In this document: one piece after another, positions 38,170 through 48,732 of the stretch
How positions within the stretch are numbered: the first letter of the stretch is position 1
Layout: each line of letters starts with the position of its first letter
The notes under the pieces: generated by a model
Database searches by the model: none
What the model saw: the letters and a program-made list of their open reading frames with translations, nothing else
Told to the model about the DNA's origin: nothing
Assembly: GCA_963699535.1 (NCBI GenBank)
Contig: CAVOUJ010000020.1
Coordinates: 186,001-250,000 of the forward strand
DNA from: VBDM01 sp963699535
GTDB lineage: Bacteria; Pseudomonadota; Gammaproteobacteria; Burkholderiales; SG8-39
Reading direction: 5' to 3'
Length of the DNA stretch: 64,000 nucleotides
Program-made: the position numbers and the translations under genes

Positions 38170-40830
38170 CTAGGTGCCTGTTCGCTCGAGCGGCAGATGG
38201 ACGGTGATGATCGACGCCGCCTCCCGGGGCGAGGCATGGCTGAGATGTGACCATTGTGGCTTCGACGATCCCTTTGCTGATGGTTAAGTCCCAACCCTGT
38301 CCCGGTGATACTTTCAGGGCGCTGGACCCGGTAGAATTTGTCGAAGACCCGTTCCAGGTCATCGGAGGGGATGCCCACCCCGCGGTCAGCGATCATGGAT
38401 GCGTGCTTCGCTGTCGACGATTTGAACGGCAACCTCGATCGGAGTATTATCCGGTGAATACTTGACGGCGTTTTCCAGCACGTTGACCAGCACCTGCACG
38501 ATCAACGTGAAATCCATGGGTACGAGCGGAAAATCCGCCGGCACGTTGACCTGGATATCATGTTTGGAGATCCTTGGACCGAGCTGTTCAAGAGCGGTGC
38601 CGATCACATCCTGGATATCCCCAGGCTGGAGATCCAGCTTGATCGCCCCGCTCTCGATGCCTGGTCATGGAGAGCAGGTTGCCGACCAGGCGGTTCAATC
38701 GCTCAGCCTCTTCCCTTGCCGTGGTGATCAGGCTCGTGCGGTATTCCTCTTTCAGGGTATCGGACTGCTCGTCAAGGCTGGTGAGGGCACCCGTGATGGC
38801 AACCAGCGGAGTGCGCAGGTCGTGTGAAATCGAATTGAGCAGGGCGGTTTGCAGTTTTTCCGTCGCCTGCAAAAGTTCAGCCTGCGCGCCTGTTCGACCA
38901 GGCTGGCGCGTTCGATGGCAAGCGCCGCCTGGTTGGTAAACGCAGCCAGGGTTTGACTCTGCTGGGGCGATCATCAGGCCGGGTCCTCGGCAGGCCGAAC
39001 ACCCAGCACGCCAACCAGGCCTCGCGATGTTCTTTAACGGCAGGACATCGCAGGGATCGCGGCCGGCAGTGTATCCGTGCCACGCCCGGCAGGCTGGCTG
39101 TGTTCGAATGCCCAGGTCGCCACTGCCAGTTCGTTCGAATCCGGATGATAATCCGGTGAACTGGCAAAGGTTTCCAGACTGCCGTTTTTGAGATGAAGAT
39201 GGCTACCTCACGCCCGAATACGCGGCCAATATGTGAGATGATGATGCCCGCAATATCCTTCAGGTCTGGCTGCTGAGGTCAGATCACGTCCGAGGTCATA
39301 GAGGGCGGACGATTGGGTCTCCGTTGGACAGCCGCATCTGCTTGTTCACGGACGCGCACGGTCAGCGAGCTCACCACCAGGCTGACGATGAACAACCCGA
39401 TAAAGGTGACGATGTATTGTGTATCGCTGACGGCAAACGTCAGGTACGGGTGGATCAAGAAAATAGTCGAATGCCAGCACACCGGATGGCTGCGAGCAGG
39501 GATGGACCGCGGCCGAGGAAGATGGCCGAGATGACACAGCCAGCCAGGTAAAGCATGACCAGGTTGGCCGGTTCGAGGATTACCGCGGACCGAAACGCCG
39601 ATCAGACGTGGACACGGCGACCAGTCCAAGGCTGAGCAGATAACGTCCCAGCGGACGATGCGGCTGCCATTCCCTGGCAGGCTGACCTTTCTGACCTCAG
39701 GTTGAGCGCTGATGACATACACATCGATGTCTCCGCTGGCATACATCAGTTGGTCCACGATGGAACCGGTGAACCATTCCTGCCAGCGCGGTTTGAGCGG
39801 TTTGCCGATCACGATCTTGGTGATGTTGTTTTTGCGCGCAAATTCCAGCACGGCTTCGTGGATGGAGACGTCCCGCCAGGGTGCAGGATTTGCGCACCCA
39901 GTTCCTCGGCCAGTTGAAGGGTGCTGCCCGATGCGTTCCCGGTTGGCAGGATTATTCTCCGGCTTGGAGGCAACCTCCACGTAGACAGCGAACCACTCCG
40001 CGTTGAGTTCATCCGCCAGGCGGCGCGTGGTGCGGATAAGTTTTTCAGCCAGCGGGCTGGGACTGATGCAGACCAGCAGTCGTTCCCCCGCCGGCCAGGG
40101 ACCGGGGATGGCGCGCGTCTGCATGTAGGCACGCATCTGATCATCCACGCGTTCGGCGGCGCGGCGCAGCGACATCTCGCGCAAGGCGGTGAGATTCCCC
40201 TTGCGGAAGAATTTCTGGATGGCGCGGGCTGCCTGTTCCGGAATGTAGACTTTGCCTTCCTGCAGGCGGGTGAGCAGTTCATCGGGCGGCAGGTCAATGA
40301 CTTCGATCTCGGAGGCTTCATCGATCAGCACGGTCGGGGACGGTCTCGCGCACGATCACGCCGGTCACCTGTGCAACGATGTCGTTCAGGCTTTCGAGGT
40401 GCTGGATATTGAGCGTGGTGTACACGTCGATGCCCGCATCCAGGATTTCCTCCACATCCAGGTAACGCTTGGGATGACGCGAACCAGGCGCGTTGGTGTG
40501 GGCGAATTCATCCACCAGGACCAGCTGCGGATGGCGTTTGAGGACCGCATCCACATCCAGTTCGGACAGGGTGATATTGTGATATTCCACCTGCTTGCGG
40601 GGCAGGATTTCCAATCCGGCAACAAGTCTTCGGTTTCGACCCGCCCGTGGGTTTCGACATAACCGACCACCACATCCACCCCCTGTTCCTTGCGTTGGTG
40701 CGCGGCTTCGAGCATGGCATAGGTCTTGCCTACACCGGCGGCATAGCCCAGGAAGATTTTGAGTTTTCCGCGGTTGGGTTCTCCGCCTGGATGTTTTTAA
40801 TAATTCATCAGGATCTGGACGTTGTTCCAT
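38170..40830 (-). CDS. kdpD: KdpD sensor histidine kinase, multiple frameshifts
   Basis: About 887 residues, the usual KdpD size. The N-terminal KdpD domain is recoverable in overlapping frames: GYAAGVGKTYAMLEAAHQRK (Walker-like), VGYVETHGR and VDEFAHTNAPGSRHPKR. The USP-like domain (LLVCISPSPLAEKLIR), a four-helix membrane region, a GAF-like segment, the phosphorylation helix SISHDLRTPL and the ATPase motifs follow. At least eight one-base errors break it, near 40770, 40620, 40345, 39945, 39600, 39250, 38950, 38660 and 38400. It regulates kdpFABC through KdpE. A strong terminator lies between it and kdpC. Confidence 0.9.
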
Positions 40831-40855
40831 GAAATTTATTGTATCGCATTGTAAA

Positions 40856-40889
40856 TAAAAGACCCTGAAGGTTGCTGACCTTCAGGGTC
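40856..40889 (-). terminator. Rho-independent terminator between kdpC and kdpD
   Basis: A perfect 12-base stem (GACCCTGAAGGT against ACCTTCAGGGTC) with a 5-base loop at 40861-40889. On the minus strand it is followed by TTTTATTTAC, a T-rich tail. It would end most kdp structural-gene transcripts before kdpDE. Confidence 0.85.
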
Positions 40890-40894
40890 CGGGA

Positions 40895-41497
40895 TCACGG
40901 CTGCTCGATGCCGTCCAATGCCAAATTCAATCGCAGGACATTGACAGTCGGTTCACCGAAAAACCCAAACTGACGTCCTTCAGTGTATTGATCCACCAAG
41001 GTTTGGATCGCGGCTTCGTCCAGACCGCGAGCCCGTGCCACCCGCTGAACCTGGTACAGGGCAGCGGCCATGCTGATGTGCGGATCCAGCCCGCTGCCGG
41101 AAGCAGTGACCAGGTCCACCGGGATCGGCGCTGTGTTCTCCGGATCTGCCGCTTTGAGCGCATCGACCCGCGCCTGGACCATCTCGAGCAGGGCAGGATT
41201 CAACGGACCATAGTTCGAACCCGAGGAACCGGTCAGGGTTTCGGCATTGAACGCATTGTATGGAAAAGCGCCGGTGGCGGACAGACGGCCCCAGAAATAC
41301 TTGGGGTCATCGAACTGCTGACCGATCAATTCTGAGCCGTGATCTTTGCCATCGAGCACGATCAAGCTTCCATTCGCCTGGTGCGGAAAGACGACCTGTG
41401 CAATGCCGGTTACAGCCAGGGGATAGATCACACCTGTGATCAGGGTTAGGATCACAAGGATCAAAAAGGCAGGGCGTAATTGGGAAATTATGTTCAT
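40895..41497 (-). CDS. kdpC: KdpC, potassium-transporting ATPase subunit C
   Basis: 200 residues with one N-terminal membrane helix (AFLILVILTLITGVIYPLAVTGIAQ in part) and a periplasmic domain. Family signatures are FWGRLSATGAFPYNAFNAETLTGSSGSNYG in part, ASGSGLDPHISMAAA and a helix beginning QVQRVARARG. It stabilises the KdpFABC complex and assists ATP use. The frame is intact, unlike kdpA, kdpB and kdpD. It is separated from kdpB by an unusual 118-codon ORF. Confidence 0.96.
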   Translation of the reverse strand: MNIISQLRPAFLILVILTLITGVIYPLAVTGIAQVVFPHQANGSLIVLDGKDHGSELIGQQFDDPKYFWGRLSATGAFPYNAFNAETLTGSSGSNYGPLNPALLEMVQARVDALKAADPENTAPIPVDLVTASGSGLDPHISMAAALYQVQRVARARGLDEAAIQTLVDQYTEGRQFGFFGEPTVNVLRLNLALDGIEQP

Positions 41498-41524
41498 TTT
41501 TTTTCCCTTAGTTGTTCATTTTCA

Positions 41525-41881
41525 TCAGCCAAGGAGTACTGGTATCCCCGGATTCCATGATGTCCGGATGTTCGATCGGTTTCCAACGTAGGAATTTCTT
41601 AACTTGAACCCGGCATAGGCATTTTTTTCGAGTGGGAGCCTATTCTCAGGCAGGTAGAGCACACCCGTGATCCGACCGCGGGTTCGCCTTTGATCCAGCC
41701 TCGAAAGCGAATCCGAATTTGCCTTGATCCAGATATATCCAAAGAAAAGGATCAGCAGCAGGCTTCCAATTTGAACGATCTCATGGCCGCCGGTGGAAAT
41801 ATTGAATCGGTTGTCCAGTACGAACAAGCCGATCAGCAAGCGGAAAGGTGAGATACAACTGCCACCATTTTGGACGATCAT
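41525..41881 (-). CDS. Unknown 118-residue membrane protein inserted between kdpB and kdpC
   Basis: Its ATG overlaps the kdpB stop by ATGA, so translational coupling is likely. Two hydrophobic segments are visible: PFRLLIGLFVL near residue 15 and VQIGSLLLILFFGYIWIKAN near residue 40. The second half is polar and basic. I recognise no family, and the standard kdpFABC order has no gene here. A frameshifted longer protein cannot be excluded given the error rate. Being coupled to KdpB it may be a modulator or assembly factor of the pump; that is speculation. Confidence 0.6.
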   Translation of the reverse strand: MIVQNGGSCISPFRLLIGLFVLDNRFNISTGGHEIVQIGSLLLILFFGYIWIKANSDSLSRLDQRRTRGRITGVLYLPENRLPLEKNAYAGFKLRNSYVGNRSNIRTSWNPGIPVLLG

Positions 41882-44007
41882 TTTGGGTTTGCATATTTAC
41901 CTCCTTCATGCCAAATGAAGGCAACCAACAGCATGTCGATCAACTTGATGCCGATGAACGGAGCGATCAATCCGCCCACACCGTAGATCAGCAGGTTGTC
42001 GCGCAGCAGTTGCGCCGCGCCGACGGGGCGATAGGGCACACCGCGCAGCGCCAGCGGGATCAGTGCAATGATGATCAGCGCATTGAAAATCACCGCGGAA
42101 AGGATCGCGCTCTCAGGTGTGGCAAGCCGCATGAAGTTCAAGCATGTCAGAACCGGATAGGTGGAAGCGAACGCGGCCGGGATGATGGCAAAGTATTTCG
42201 CCACATCGTTGGCGATGCTGAACGTGGTCAGCGCGCCACGCGTCATCAGGAGTTGCTTGCCGATCTCAACGATCTCGATCAACTTGGTTGGGTTGCTGTC
42301 CAGGTCGATCATGTTGGCGGCTTCACGCGCGGGCTGTGTGCCGGTGTTCATGGCAACCGCCACATCGGCTTGGGCGAGCGCGGGCGCATCGTTCGTGCCG
42401 TCGCCTGTCATCGCCACCAGCTTGCCGCCCGTCTGATATTCGCGGATCAATTTCAATTTGGCTTCAGGCGTGGCTTGCGCGAGGAAATCATCCACGCCGG
42501 CTTCGGCCGCAATGGCGGTCGCGGTCAGCGGGTTGTCGCCGGTGATCATCACGGTCTTGATGCCCATCTTGCGCAGTTGCGCGAAGCGTTCCTTGATGCC
42601 GCCTTTGACAATATCCTTCAGATGAATGACGCCCAGCGCCTTGTTGTTGCGCGCCACCACCAGCGGTGTGCCGCCCATGCGGGCGATGTTATCCACTGCG
42701 GGTTTCAGATCAGATGGCACATGATTGCCATTGGATTGAATCAGTGCCATCATCGTATCGGGCGCGCCTTTGCGGATGGATGTGCCATCGAAGTCGACTC
42801 CGCTCATGCGGGTCTGCGCGGTGAACGGGATGAAGTGCATCCCTTCGGGCGCTTCATCGCTGGACCCCATGGTCCGCCCGCGCAACCCAAACTTTTCCTT
42901 GGCGAGCACAACGATGGAACGACCTTCAGGAGTTTCATCCGCCAGAGAGGCGAGTTGCGCGGCTTCCGCCAGCTCTCGCATCTCGACTCCGCTTCACAGG
43001 GATGAATTCCACAGCCTGACGATTGCCGAGCGTGATCGTGCCGGTCTTGTCGAGCAGGAGCACATCCACATCCCCAGCGGCTTCCACCGCGCGGCCCGAC
43101 ATGGCGATCACATTGCGCTGGATCATGCGATCCATGCCTGCAATGCCGATGGCGGAGAGCAAACCGCCGATCGTGGTCGGGATCAGACACACCAGCAGCG
43201 CAACCAGCACGGTGATGGTGATCGGTGTGCCTTGCCCGGCCGCGTTCACGCTGTAGAGCGAATAGGACAGAAGCGTGGCGCACACGACCAAAAAGATGAT
43301 CGTGAAACCAGCCAGCAAAATATTGAGCGCGATCTCATTCGGTGTCTTCTGTCGTTTTGCGCCTTCGACCATGCTGATCATGCGGTCAAGGAAACCCTCA
43401 CCCGGGTCCGCGCTGACGCGGACGATGAGCCAGTCGGAAAGCAGACGCGTTCCGCCTGTGACCGCGGAACGATCACCGCCCGCCTCACGCACCACGGGAG
43501 CCGATTCGCCTGTAACTGCGCTTTCATCCACCGAGGCGATGCCGACCACGATCTCACCATCCGCAGGCAGAATATCTCCTGCTTCGACGAGATAGAGATC
43601 ATTCTTGCGCAGCGCGGTGGATGAAACAACTTCGGTTTTCGAGAGCGCGCTTTGCACATCTTGGCCTGCCCGCGCAATTTCTTGGCGGGCGTATCCTGCC
43701 GCGCCTTGCGGAGCGACTCAGCCTGCGCCTTGCCGCGTCCTTCGGCAACGGCTTCGGAGAAGTTCGCGAACAGGACGGTGAACCACAGCCAGAGTGCGAT
43801 CGCTCCGATAAATCCGTGGGCGCTTCGCCCTGACCCAGCGAGAGCCTGGATCCACAATGCAGTGGTCAATACGCTCCCAACTTCCACCACGAACATGACG
43901 GGGTTGCGCACCATCCAGCGTGGGTTGAGTTTGATAAAGGAATCCACAATGGCGCGCTGATAAATCTCGCGGCGATATGTGGTTTGTTTTTTTGTTTGAA
44001 TAGTCAT
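41878..44007 (-). CDS. kdpB: KdpB, potassium-transporting P-type ATPase catalytic subunit, frameshifted
   Basis: About 700 residues after correction. Visible: the actuator loop TGESAPVV, the phosphorylation site LLLDKTGTITLGNRQ, the nucleotide-domain motif IRKGAPDTM and the hinge MTGDGTNDAPALAQADV. The frame breaks near 43650 (KMCKARSRK to QSALSKTEVV) and near 43000 (AVEFIPV to RELAEAAQLASL). The start ATG at 44007 overlaps the kdpA stop as ATGA. It hydrolyses ATP and drives K+ through KdpA. Confidence 0.95.
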
Positions 44008-45776
44008 TCTAAAATCCATTCTATATGAGCAAAGACCATCAAGTGCTCGACGATCGGTCCCAACGCCAGCGCGGGGATGAAGCTCAGCGCGCCGACGATC
44101 ATGATGACACCGATCAGCCAGGCGACGAACAATGGCGTATGCGTGGGCAGAGTTCCACTGCTGGCAGGAACTTTTTTCTTTTGCACGAGCGAGCCTGCAA
44201 TTGCCAGCGCAGGGACGATCAGCCAGTAACGGGCAAAGAACATGCAGATGCCAAGCGCAGTGTTGTAGAACGGTGTGTTTGCGCCCAGACCGGCAAATGC
44301 TGAACCGTTGTTGTTGGCTGCCGAGGAAAAGGCATACAGCACTTCGCTGAAGCCATGCGGACCGCCCGTGTTCCAAATCGTGGCAAGACCTGCCGGAGCC
44401 ACCACTGCAATCGCTGTACCAACCTTCACCAGCAGGATCGGGATCAACAGCATGAGCGAAGCCATCTTCATTTCATAGGCTTCGATCTTCTTGCCCAGAT
44501 ATTCCGGCGTGCGTCCGACCATCAAGCCGGCGACGAACACCGCCACGATGACAAAGGCCAGCATTCCATACAAACCCGAACCGACACCGCCAAAGATGAT
44601 CTCGCCCAACTGCATCATGAACAGCGGCACCAGTCCACCGAGCGGCATGAACGAATCATGCATCGAGTTGACCGAGCCGTTCGAGGCGGCAGTTGTGACC
44701 GTTGCCCACAGCGCGGAGTTGGCAATGCCAAAGCGGGTTTCCTTGCCTTCCATGTTTCCGCCCGGGTTGATATCTGGTCTGGGTTTGATCCACACCCATC
44801 GCAGTGAAGGCCGGGTTGCCGCCCTGTTCCGCCCAGACCGCCAGACGCCAGGAACGCCACCATGATGATCGTCATCGCGGCCAGGATTGCCCAGCCCTGG
44901 CGTGTGTCGCCCACCATCTCGCCGAAGGTGTAACACAAGCGCGCCGGAGATCACGAGGATGGACAACATCTCGACGAAATTCGAGAACGGTGTTGCGTTT
45001 TCAAACGGATGCGCAGAGTTGACGTTGAAGAATCCGCCGCCGTTCGTGCCCAACTGCTTGATGGCAATCTGCGAAGCGGCAGGACCAACCGCCAGTACTT
45101 GTTCGGTCACGGCGTTTCCATTTGCATCGGTTGTGGGCTGAAGCAACGTCACCGTCTTGTACGGGCTGAATGTTTGCACAACGCCCTGCGAAACGAGCGC
45201 GAGGGCTACCACAATTGAAAGCGGCAGCAGAATGTAGAGCGTGGAGCGGGTCAGATCCACCCAGAAGTTGCCAATGCCTTTGGCGGTGTGCCGCACAATG
45301 CCGCGGATCAACGCGATCAAAACAGCCATGCCTGTTGCGGCAGAGACGAAGTTCTGCACCGTCAGGCCGAGCATCTGGGAGAGATAACTCATCGTCACCT
45401 CGCCGCCGTAGCCCTGCCAGTTGGTGTTGGTCGCAAAACTGATGGCAGTGTTCCACGAGGAATCAGGTGTGACCGCGCCCAGTCCCTGCGGGTTAAGCGG
45501 CAAGAAAGCCTTGCAAGCCTCTGCAAGGCATACACCACGAGCAAGCCAAGCACATTGAACAGCATCACGGCGATGGCATAGGTCTTCCAGTTCATATCCT
45601 CTCCGGGTTTGACACCTGAGAGGCGATAAATGAACCGTTCCACGGGACCCAGCACACGGATCCAGGAAGGTGTGCTCGCCCTGATAGACTTTCGCCATAA
45701 ACGAACCAAGCGGTTTTGCCAGTGCCAGCAAAACCACAATATAGAAAATAAGTTGAAACCAGCTATAGATATTCAT
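44004..45776 (-). CDS. kdpA: KdpA, potassium channel-like subunit, frameshifted
   Basis: About 590 residues. It starts MNIYSWFQLIFYIVVLLALAKPL, has a selectivity-filter region KQLGTNGGGFFNVNSAHPFEN in part, and a second such loop GNMEGKETRFG. Errors near 45670, 45520, 44935 and 44800 break the frame; the pieces between them (ERFIYRLSGV, DMNWKTYAIAV, LPLNPQG) match KdpA order. ATG at 45776 overlaps the kdpF stop. It binds and translocates K+ in the inner membrane. Confidence 0.94.
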   Translation of the reverse strand: MNIYSWFQLIFYIVVLLALAKPLGSFMAKVYQGEHTFLDPCAGSRGTVHLSPLRCQTRRGYELEDLCHRRDAVQCAWLARGVCLAEACKAFLPLNPQGLGAVTPDSSWNTAISFATNTNWQGYGGEVTMSYLSQMLGLTVQNFVSAATGMAVLIALIRGIVRHTAKGIGNFWVDLTRSTLYILLPLSIVVALALVSQGVVQTFSPYKTVTLLQPTTDANGNAVTEQVLAVGPAASQIAIKQLGTNGGGFFNVNSAHPFENATPFSNFVEMLSILVISGALVLHLRRDGGRHTPGLGNPGRDDDHHGGVPGVWRSGRNRAATRPSLRWVWIKPRPDINPGGNMEGKETRFGIANSALWATVTTAASNGSVNSMHDSFMPLGGLVPLFMMQLGEIIFGGVGSGLYGMLAFVIVAVFVAGLMVGRTPEYLGKKIEAYEMKMASLMLLIPILLVKVGTAIAVVAPAGLATIWNTGGPHGFSEVLYAFSSAANNNGSAFAGLGANTPFYNTALGICMFFARYWLIVPALAIAGSLVQKKKVPASSGTLPTHTPLFVAWLIGVIMIVGALSFIPALALGPIVEHLMVFAHIEWILE

Positions 45777-45865
45777 CCGAACCACTCCGGTTTAAGTAGC
45801 GCAAGAACAAGATAGACAAACAGGATCAGCGTAATGACGCCTGTGATGACATACAGTACGTTCAT
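45773..45865 (-). CDS. kdpF: KdpF, small K+-ATPase subunit, 30 residues
   Basis: Single membrane helix protein MNVLYVITGVITLILFVYLVL followed by ALLKPEWFG; the terminal LLKPEWF is the KdpF hallmark. It overlaps the kdpA start by ATGA, and its own ATG overlaps the previous small ORF by ATGA. It stabilises the KdpABC complex in the membrane. Confidence 0.93.
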   Translation of the reverse strand: MNVLYVITGVITLILFVYLVLALLKPEWFG

Positions 45866-45960
45866 GATTTGTCCTCCATCAGCCGCTCACAGACTACGAT
45901 CAGTCCAAAGGTGAGGAAGAAAAACACTACGGTTAATCCGACATAAATCAAATCGTTCAT
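45862..45960 (-). CDS. Tiny membrane ORF, 32 residues, first gene of the kdp operon
   Basis: MNDLIYVGLTVVFFFLTFGL followed by IVVCERLMEDKS: one hydrophobic helix and a short charged tail. A strong ribosome site (TGGAGGACCC) precedes the ATG at 45960. It is coupled to kdpF by an ATGA overlap. It is not KdpF; similar small ORFs sit ahead of kdpF in some bacteria, but I know no function. Confidence 0.75.
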   Translation of the reverse strand: MNDLIYVGLTVVFFFLTFGLIVVCERLMEDKS

Positions 45961-46086
45961 GGGTCCTCCAGACCGCATGAGTTTATTCTGTAGGCGGTCA
46001 AAAAAAAGGCAAGAACCTCAAATTCCAGGTCAAGAAATTATCAAGACCGGAGGATGACTATTTTGGGCGGTTTTATAGGCTTTTGA

Positions 46087-46116
46087 TTGACGTTTCCCTA
46101 CCACCTCGTCTACACT
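46087..46116 (+). promoter_or_regulatory. Candidate promoter of comM giving a near-leaderless transcript
   Basis: A -35-like TTGACG (46087-46092) and a -10-like TACACT (46111-46116) are separated by 18 bases. The expected transcript start, about 7 bases after the -10, coincides with the comM ATG at 46123. No ribosome site is seen before that ATG. Confidence 0.4.
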
Positions 46117-46122
46117 TCAATT

Positions 46123-47671
46123 ATGTTAGCCCGTGTCTTTTCCTGCGCCGTGATCGGTTTGGAAGGTGTCATCGTTGAAGTGGAGGTGGATGTGACCGGG
46201 GGTCAGGGTGGAATGACGATCGTTGGCCTCCCGGATGCAGCTGTACAGGAAAGTCGTGAGCGGGTTTATTCAGCAGTTCGCAACGCCGGTCAATCCTTCC
46301 CCCGCAAAAGAGTCATCGTCAACCTGGCACCCGCCTCCGTACGTAAGGAAGGTCCGTTTTACGATCTACCCATTGCGCTCGGTGTGTTGGTCATGAATGG
46401 CGCAATTCCGCATGAAGCTATCCAGGGTGCGTTGGTGGTCGGGGAATTGTCATTGGATGGCACCGTCCGTCATGCCCGCGGCGTCCTGCCGATCACTGCG
46501 ACTGCGCGGGAACAGGGGTTCAAGCGAATCTTCGTACCTGCCTCAGATGCATTTGAGGCAGCTCTCATCCCGGAGATCGAGGTTTACCCTGTCTCCACAC
46601 TTACAGATCTTTTTTTCCACCTGATTGAAGAAAAACTATTCCAGCTCGAGCCTTATCACGAAAGCGAATCGATTGTCGGATATTCAGCAACAGATTTCCG
46701 TGAGATCAAGAGGCCAGGAGCATGTCAAGAGAGCCATGGAGGTGGCGGCTGCAGGCGGACACAATGCGTTGATGATCGGCCCGCCTGGCGCGGGCAAGAC
46801 CTTGCTGGCGCGGGCTCTACCAGGCATCCTTCCCAGGATGAGCATCGACGAGGCGCTGGATGTGACCCGCATTTATTCGGTCGCCGATGCGCTGCCTCCA
46901 GAAACACCCATGATCCGCACCCGACCGTTCCGTTCTCCGCATCACACCATTAGCCACGCCGGACTGGTCGGTGGTGGGAACTGGCCGCATCCGGGCGAGA
47001 TCTCATTGGCGCATCGCGGCGTGCTATTTTTAGATGAACTTCCTGAGTTTGGTATGCGTGTGCTGGAAGTGCTGCGCCAGCCCATCGAAGACAAGCTAGT
47101 GACGATCAGCCGTGCCCAGGGTACACTCACGTTCCCGGCGAATTTCATGTTGATCGGTGCGATGAATCCATGCCCATGCGGCTATTACGGCGATCAGCTC
47201 AAAGCCTGCACATGCGCGTCCGCGATGGTGACCAAGTATCAAAAACGGATCTCCGGGCCGCTGTTGGATCGGATCGATATCCACGTCGAGGTACCTCGTG
47301 TGGATTACGAGAAATTGAGCACGGACCGCATGGGTGAAGCCTCGGAGTTGATCCGCGGCCGCGTGGAGGCTGCACGCGACCGGCAGCGCTCCCGATTTAA
47401 GGAAGATACAGCGAAACAGAACGGCAGGGAATCAACCCTCACCAATAACGCGGACATGCATGTGAGTGAAATCCGGAAATTTTGCAAGCTGGACGAAGTG
47501 GGTCAAAACCTGATGCGCTCAGCCATGACCCAGCTGCAGTTATCCGCCCGCGGTTATCACCGAGTGCTCAAACTTGCACGCACCATCGCCGACCTGGCGG
47601 GTTGTGATTCCATCCAATCCCAACACCTGGCAGAGGCGCTGCAGTACAGGCCGAAACAGATGTTGGGATGA
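46123..47671 (+). CDS. comM: ComM/YifB family Mg-chelatase-like AAA+ ATPase, one frameshift
   Basis: About 516 residues. N-terminal Lon-protease-like domain: MLARVFSCAVIGLEGVIVEVEVD in part, GMTIVGLPDAAVQESRERV and FPRKRVIVNLAPA. The AAA+ domain shows Walker A GPPGAGKTLLARALPGILP, Walker B GVLFLDELPEF and the C-terminal Mg_chelatase domain SARGYHRVLKLARTIADL. A one-base error near 46710 breaks the frame just before RGQEHVKRAMEVAAAGGHN. ComM promotes branch migration during integration of transformed DNA. It stands alone between kdp and a methyltransferase-like gene; a decayed fragment of it recurs at 49440. Confidence 0.93.
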
Positions 47672-47766
47672 AACGCAAGCGATAAACCCCGATTTCGATT
47701 CCGGCTTTGGTCGTTGTAGTCCCATCTAATTTTCGGCGCACAAAAAGTGCATCGGATTGCCTATCT

Positions 47767-48439
47767 TTACGTGTGTCTTAAAAGTGCATTTGCATCCGAA
47801 TGAATGACAATTCCATTTTCCTTTAGCAATCTTTGTTCCTGTCGCTTGATCTCCTGTGCGATCGTCAAACGGTCAGCTTGATTCGGAAATTGAGCGGTGA
47901 ATTCGGGCGATCCAAATAGCCTGCTATCCTGAACAGCATCAAATGAATGATCGGGTAAAAAATCCAAAGCGCCTATTTTCCCAAGATCGACTCGATAATG
48001 CACGAAGATCTCAGACTCCAAATCGCCAAAGTCGACTCCGACAGGATTTGCGCCCAACTCAAACAGGATTCGGCAGAACCACGGCTCAAATTGGGCTGTA
48101 TACCCTTTACGTGAGCTTCCAAATATCTTTTTGCCGAAAGGCGTGTTGATATAAAGCGATGCGGGCGCTTTGCTTGTGTTGGAGCCGCAGGCAATGTCCA
48201 AAATCTTTTTGTTTTGAATACTTGATAATCGATCGAAAGAATTTGCCAGCCTTCCAAACATTTGCATGATGATTTCTTCGACGCCAGAAGTCTTTTTCCA
48301 TTTTCCGGTTCAAGTCATAACGAGCATCCAAGGCGCGAATTGTGTTCGAAAGCTGGATATGATCTTGCTCATCTTTCCATAAGCGATTCAATTGTGAGAT
48401 GAGTTTTTCAAGTCTATTTCTACCCGAATTTGATCTCAT
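47767..48439 (-). CDS. SAM-dependent methyltransferase-like protein, one frameshift
   Basis: About 224 residues. A helical N-terminal region (RLEKLISQLNRLWKDEQ) leads into a Rossmann-like core: motif I ILDIACGSNTSK, acidic motif II VGVDFGDL, and DFLPDHSFDAVQDSRLFGSPEF as motif IV. The two parts are in different frames, joined by a one-base error near 48262. GC is visibly lower than in the kdp region. Similar stand-alone methyltransferases occur in accessory regions; the substrate is unknown. Confidence 0.7.
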
Positions 48440-48732
48440 AAAGGCAAACCAATAACCTTTCGAACTAAATCAATTACTCGTTGCATGCATCAGAATGATA
48501 TATCCTGCATTCTTCAATTCATCAAGTATCAAATGTGACAGGTCAGCGAGGGAAAGTGGAGTGCTTACCTCACCTCTACCTAGATAACCCATTCTAATAT
48601 TGCGAAATTTTGGATTGTTATTGAGCATGGACGCAAATAAGATCGTCATCCAGAAAGAGAGCGACCCATATGTATCCGACGTCTGTTCGGTGAAAGAGGG
48701 ATGGGTGGGAAATAGCGAACCAGTCAGAGAGA
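48440..48732. other. AT-rich gene-poor interval
   Basis: No frame on either strand here has recognisable domain content or a convincing ribosome site. It is visibly richer in A and T than the flanks and separates the methyltransferase-like gene from the lipoprotein gene. I see no repeats or RNA gene in it. Confidence 0.5.
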
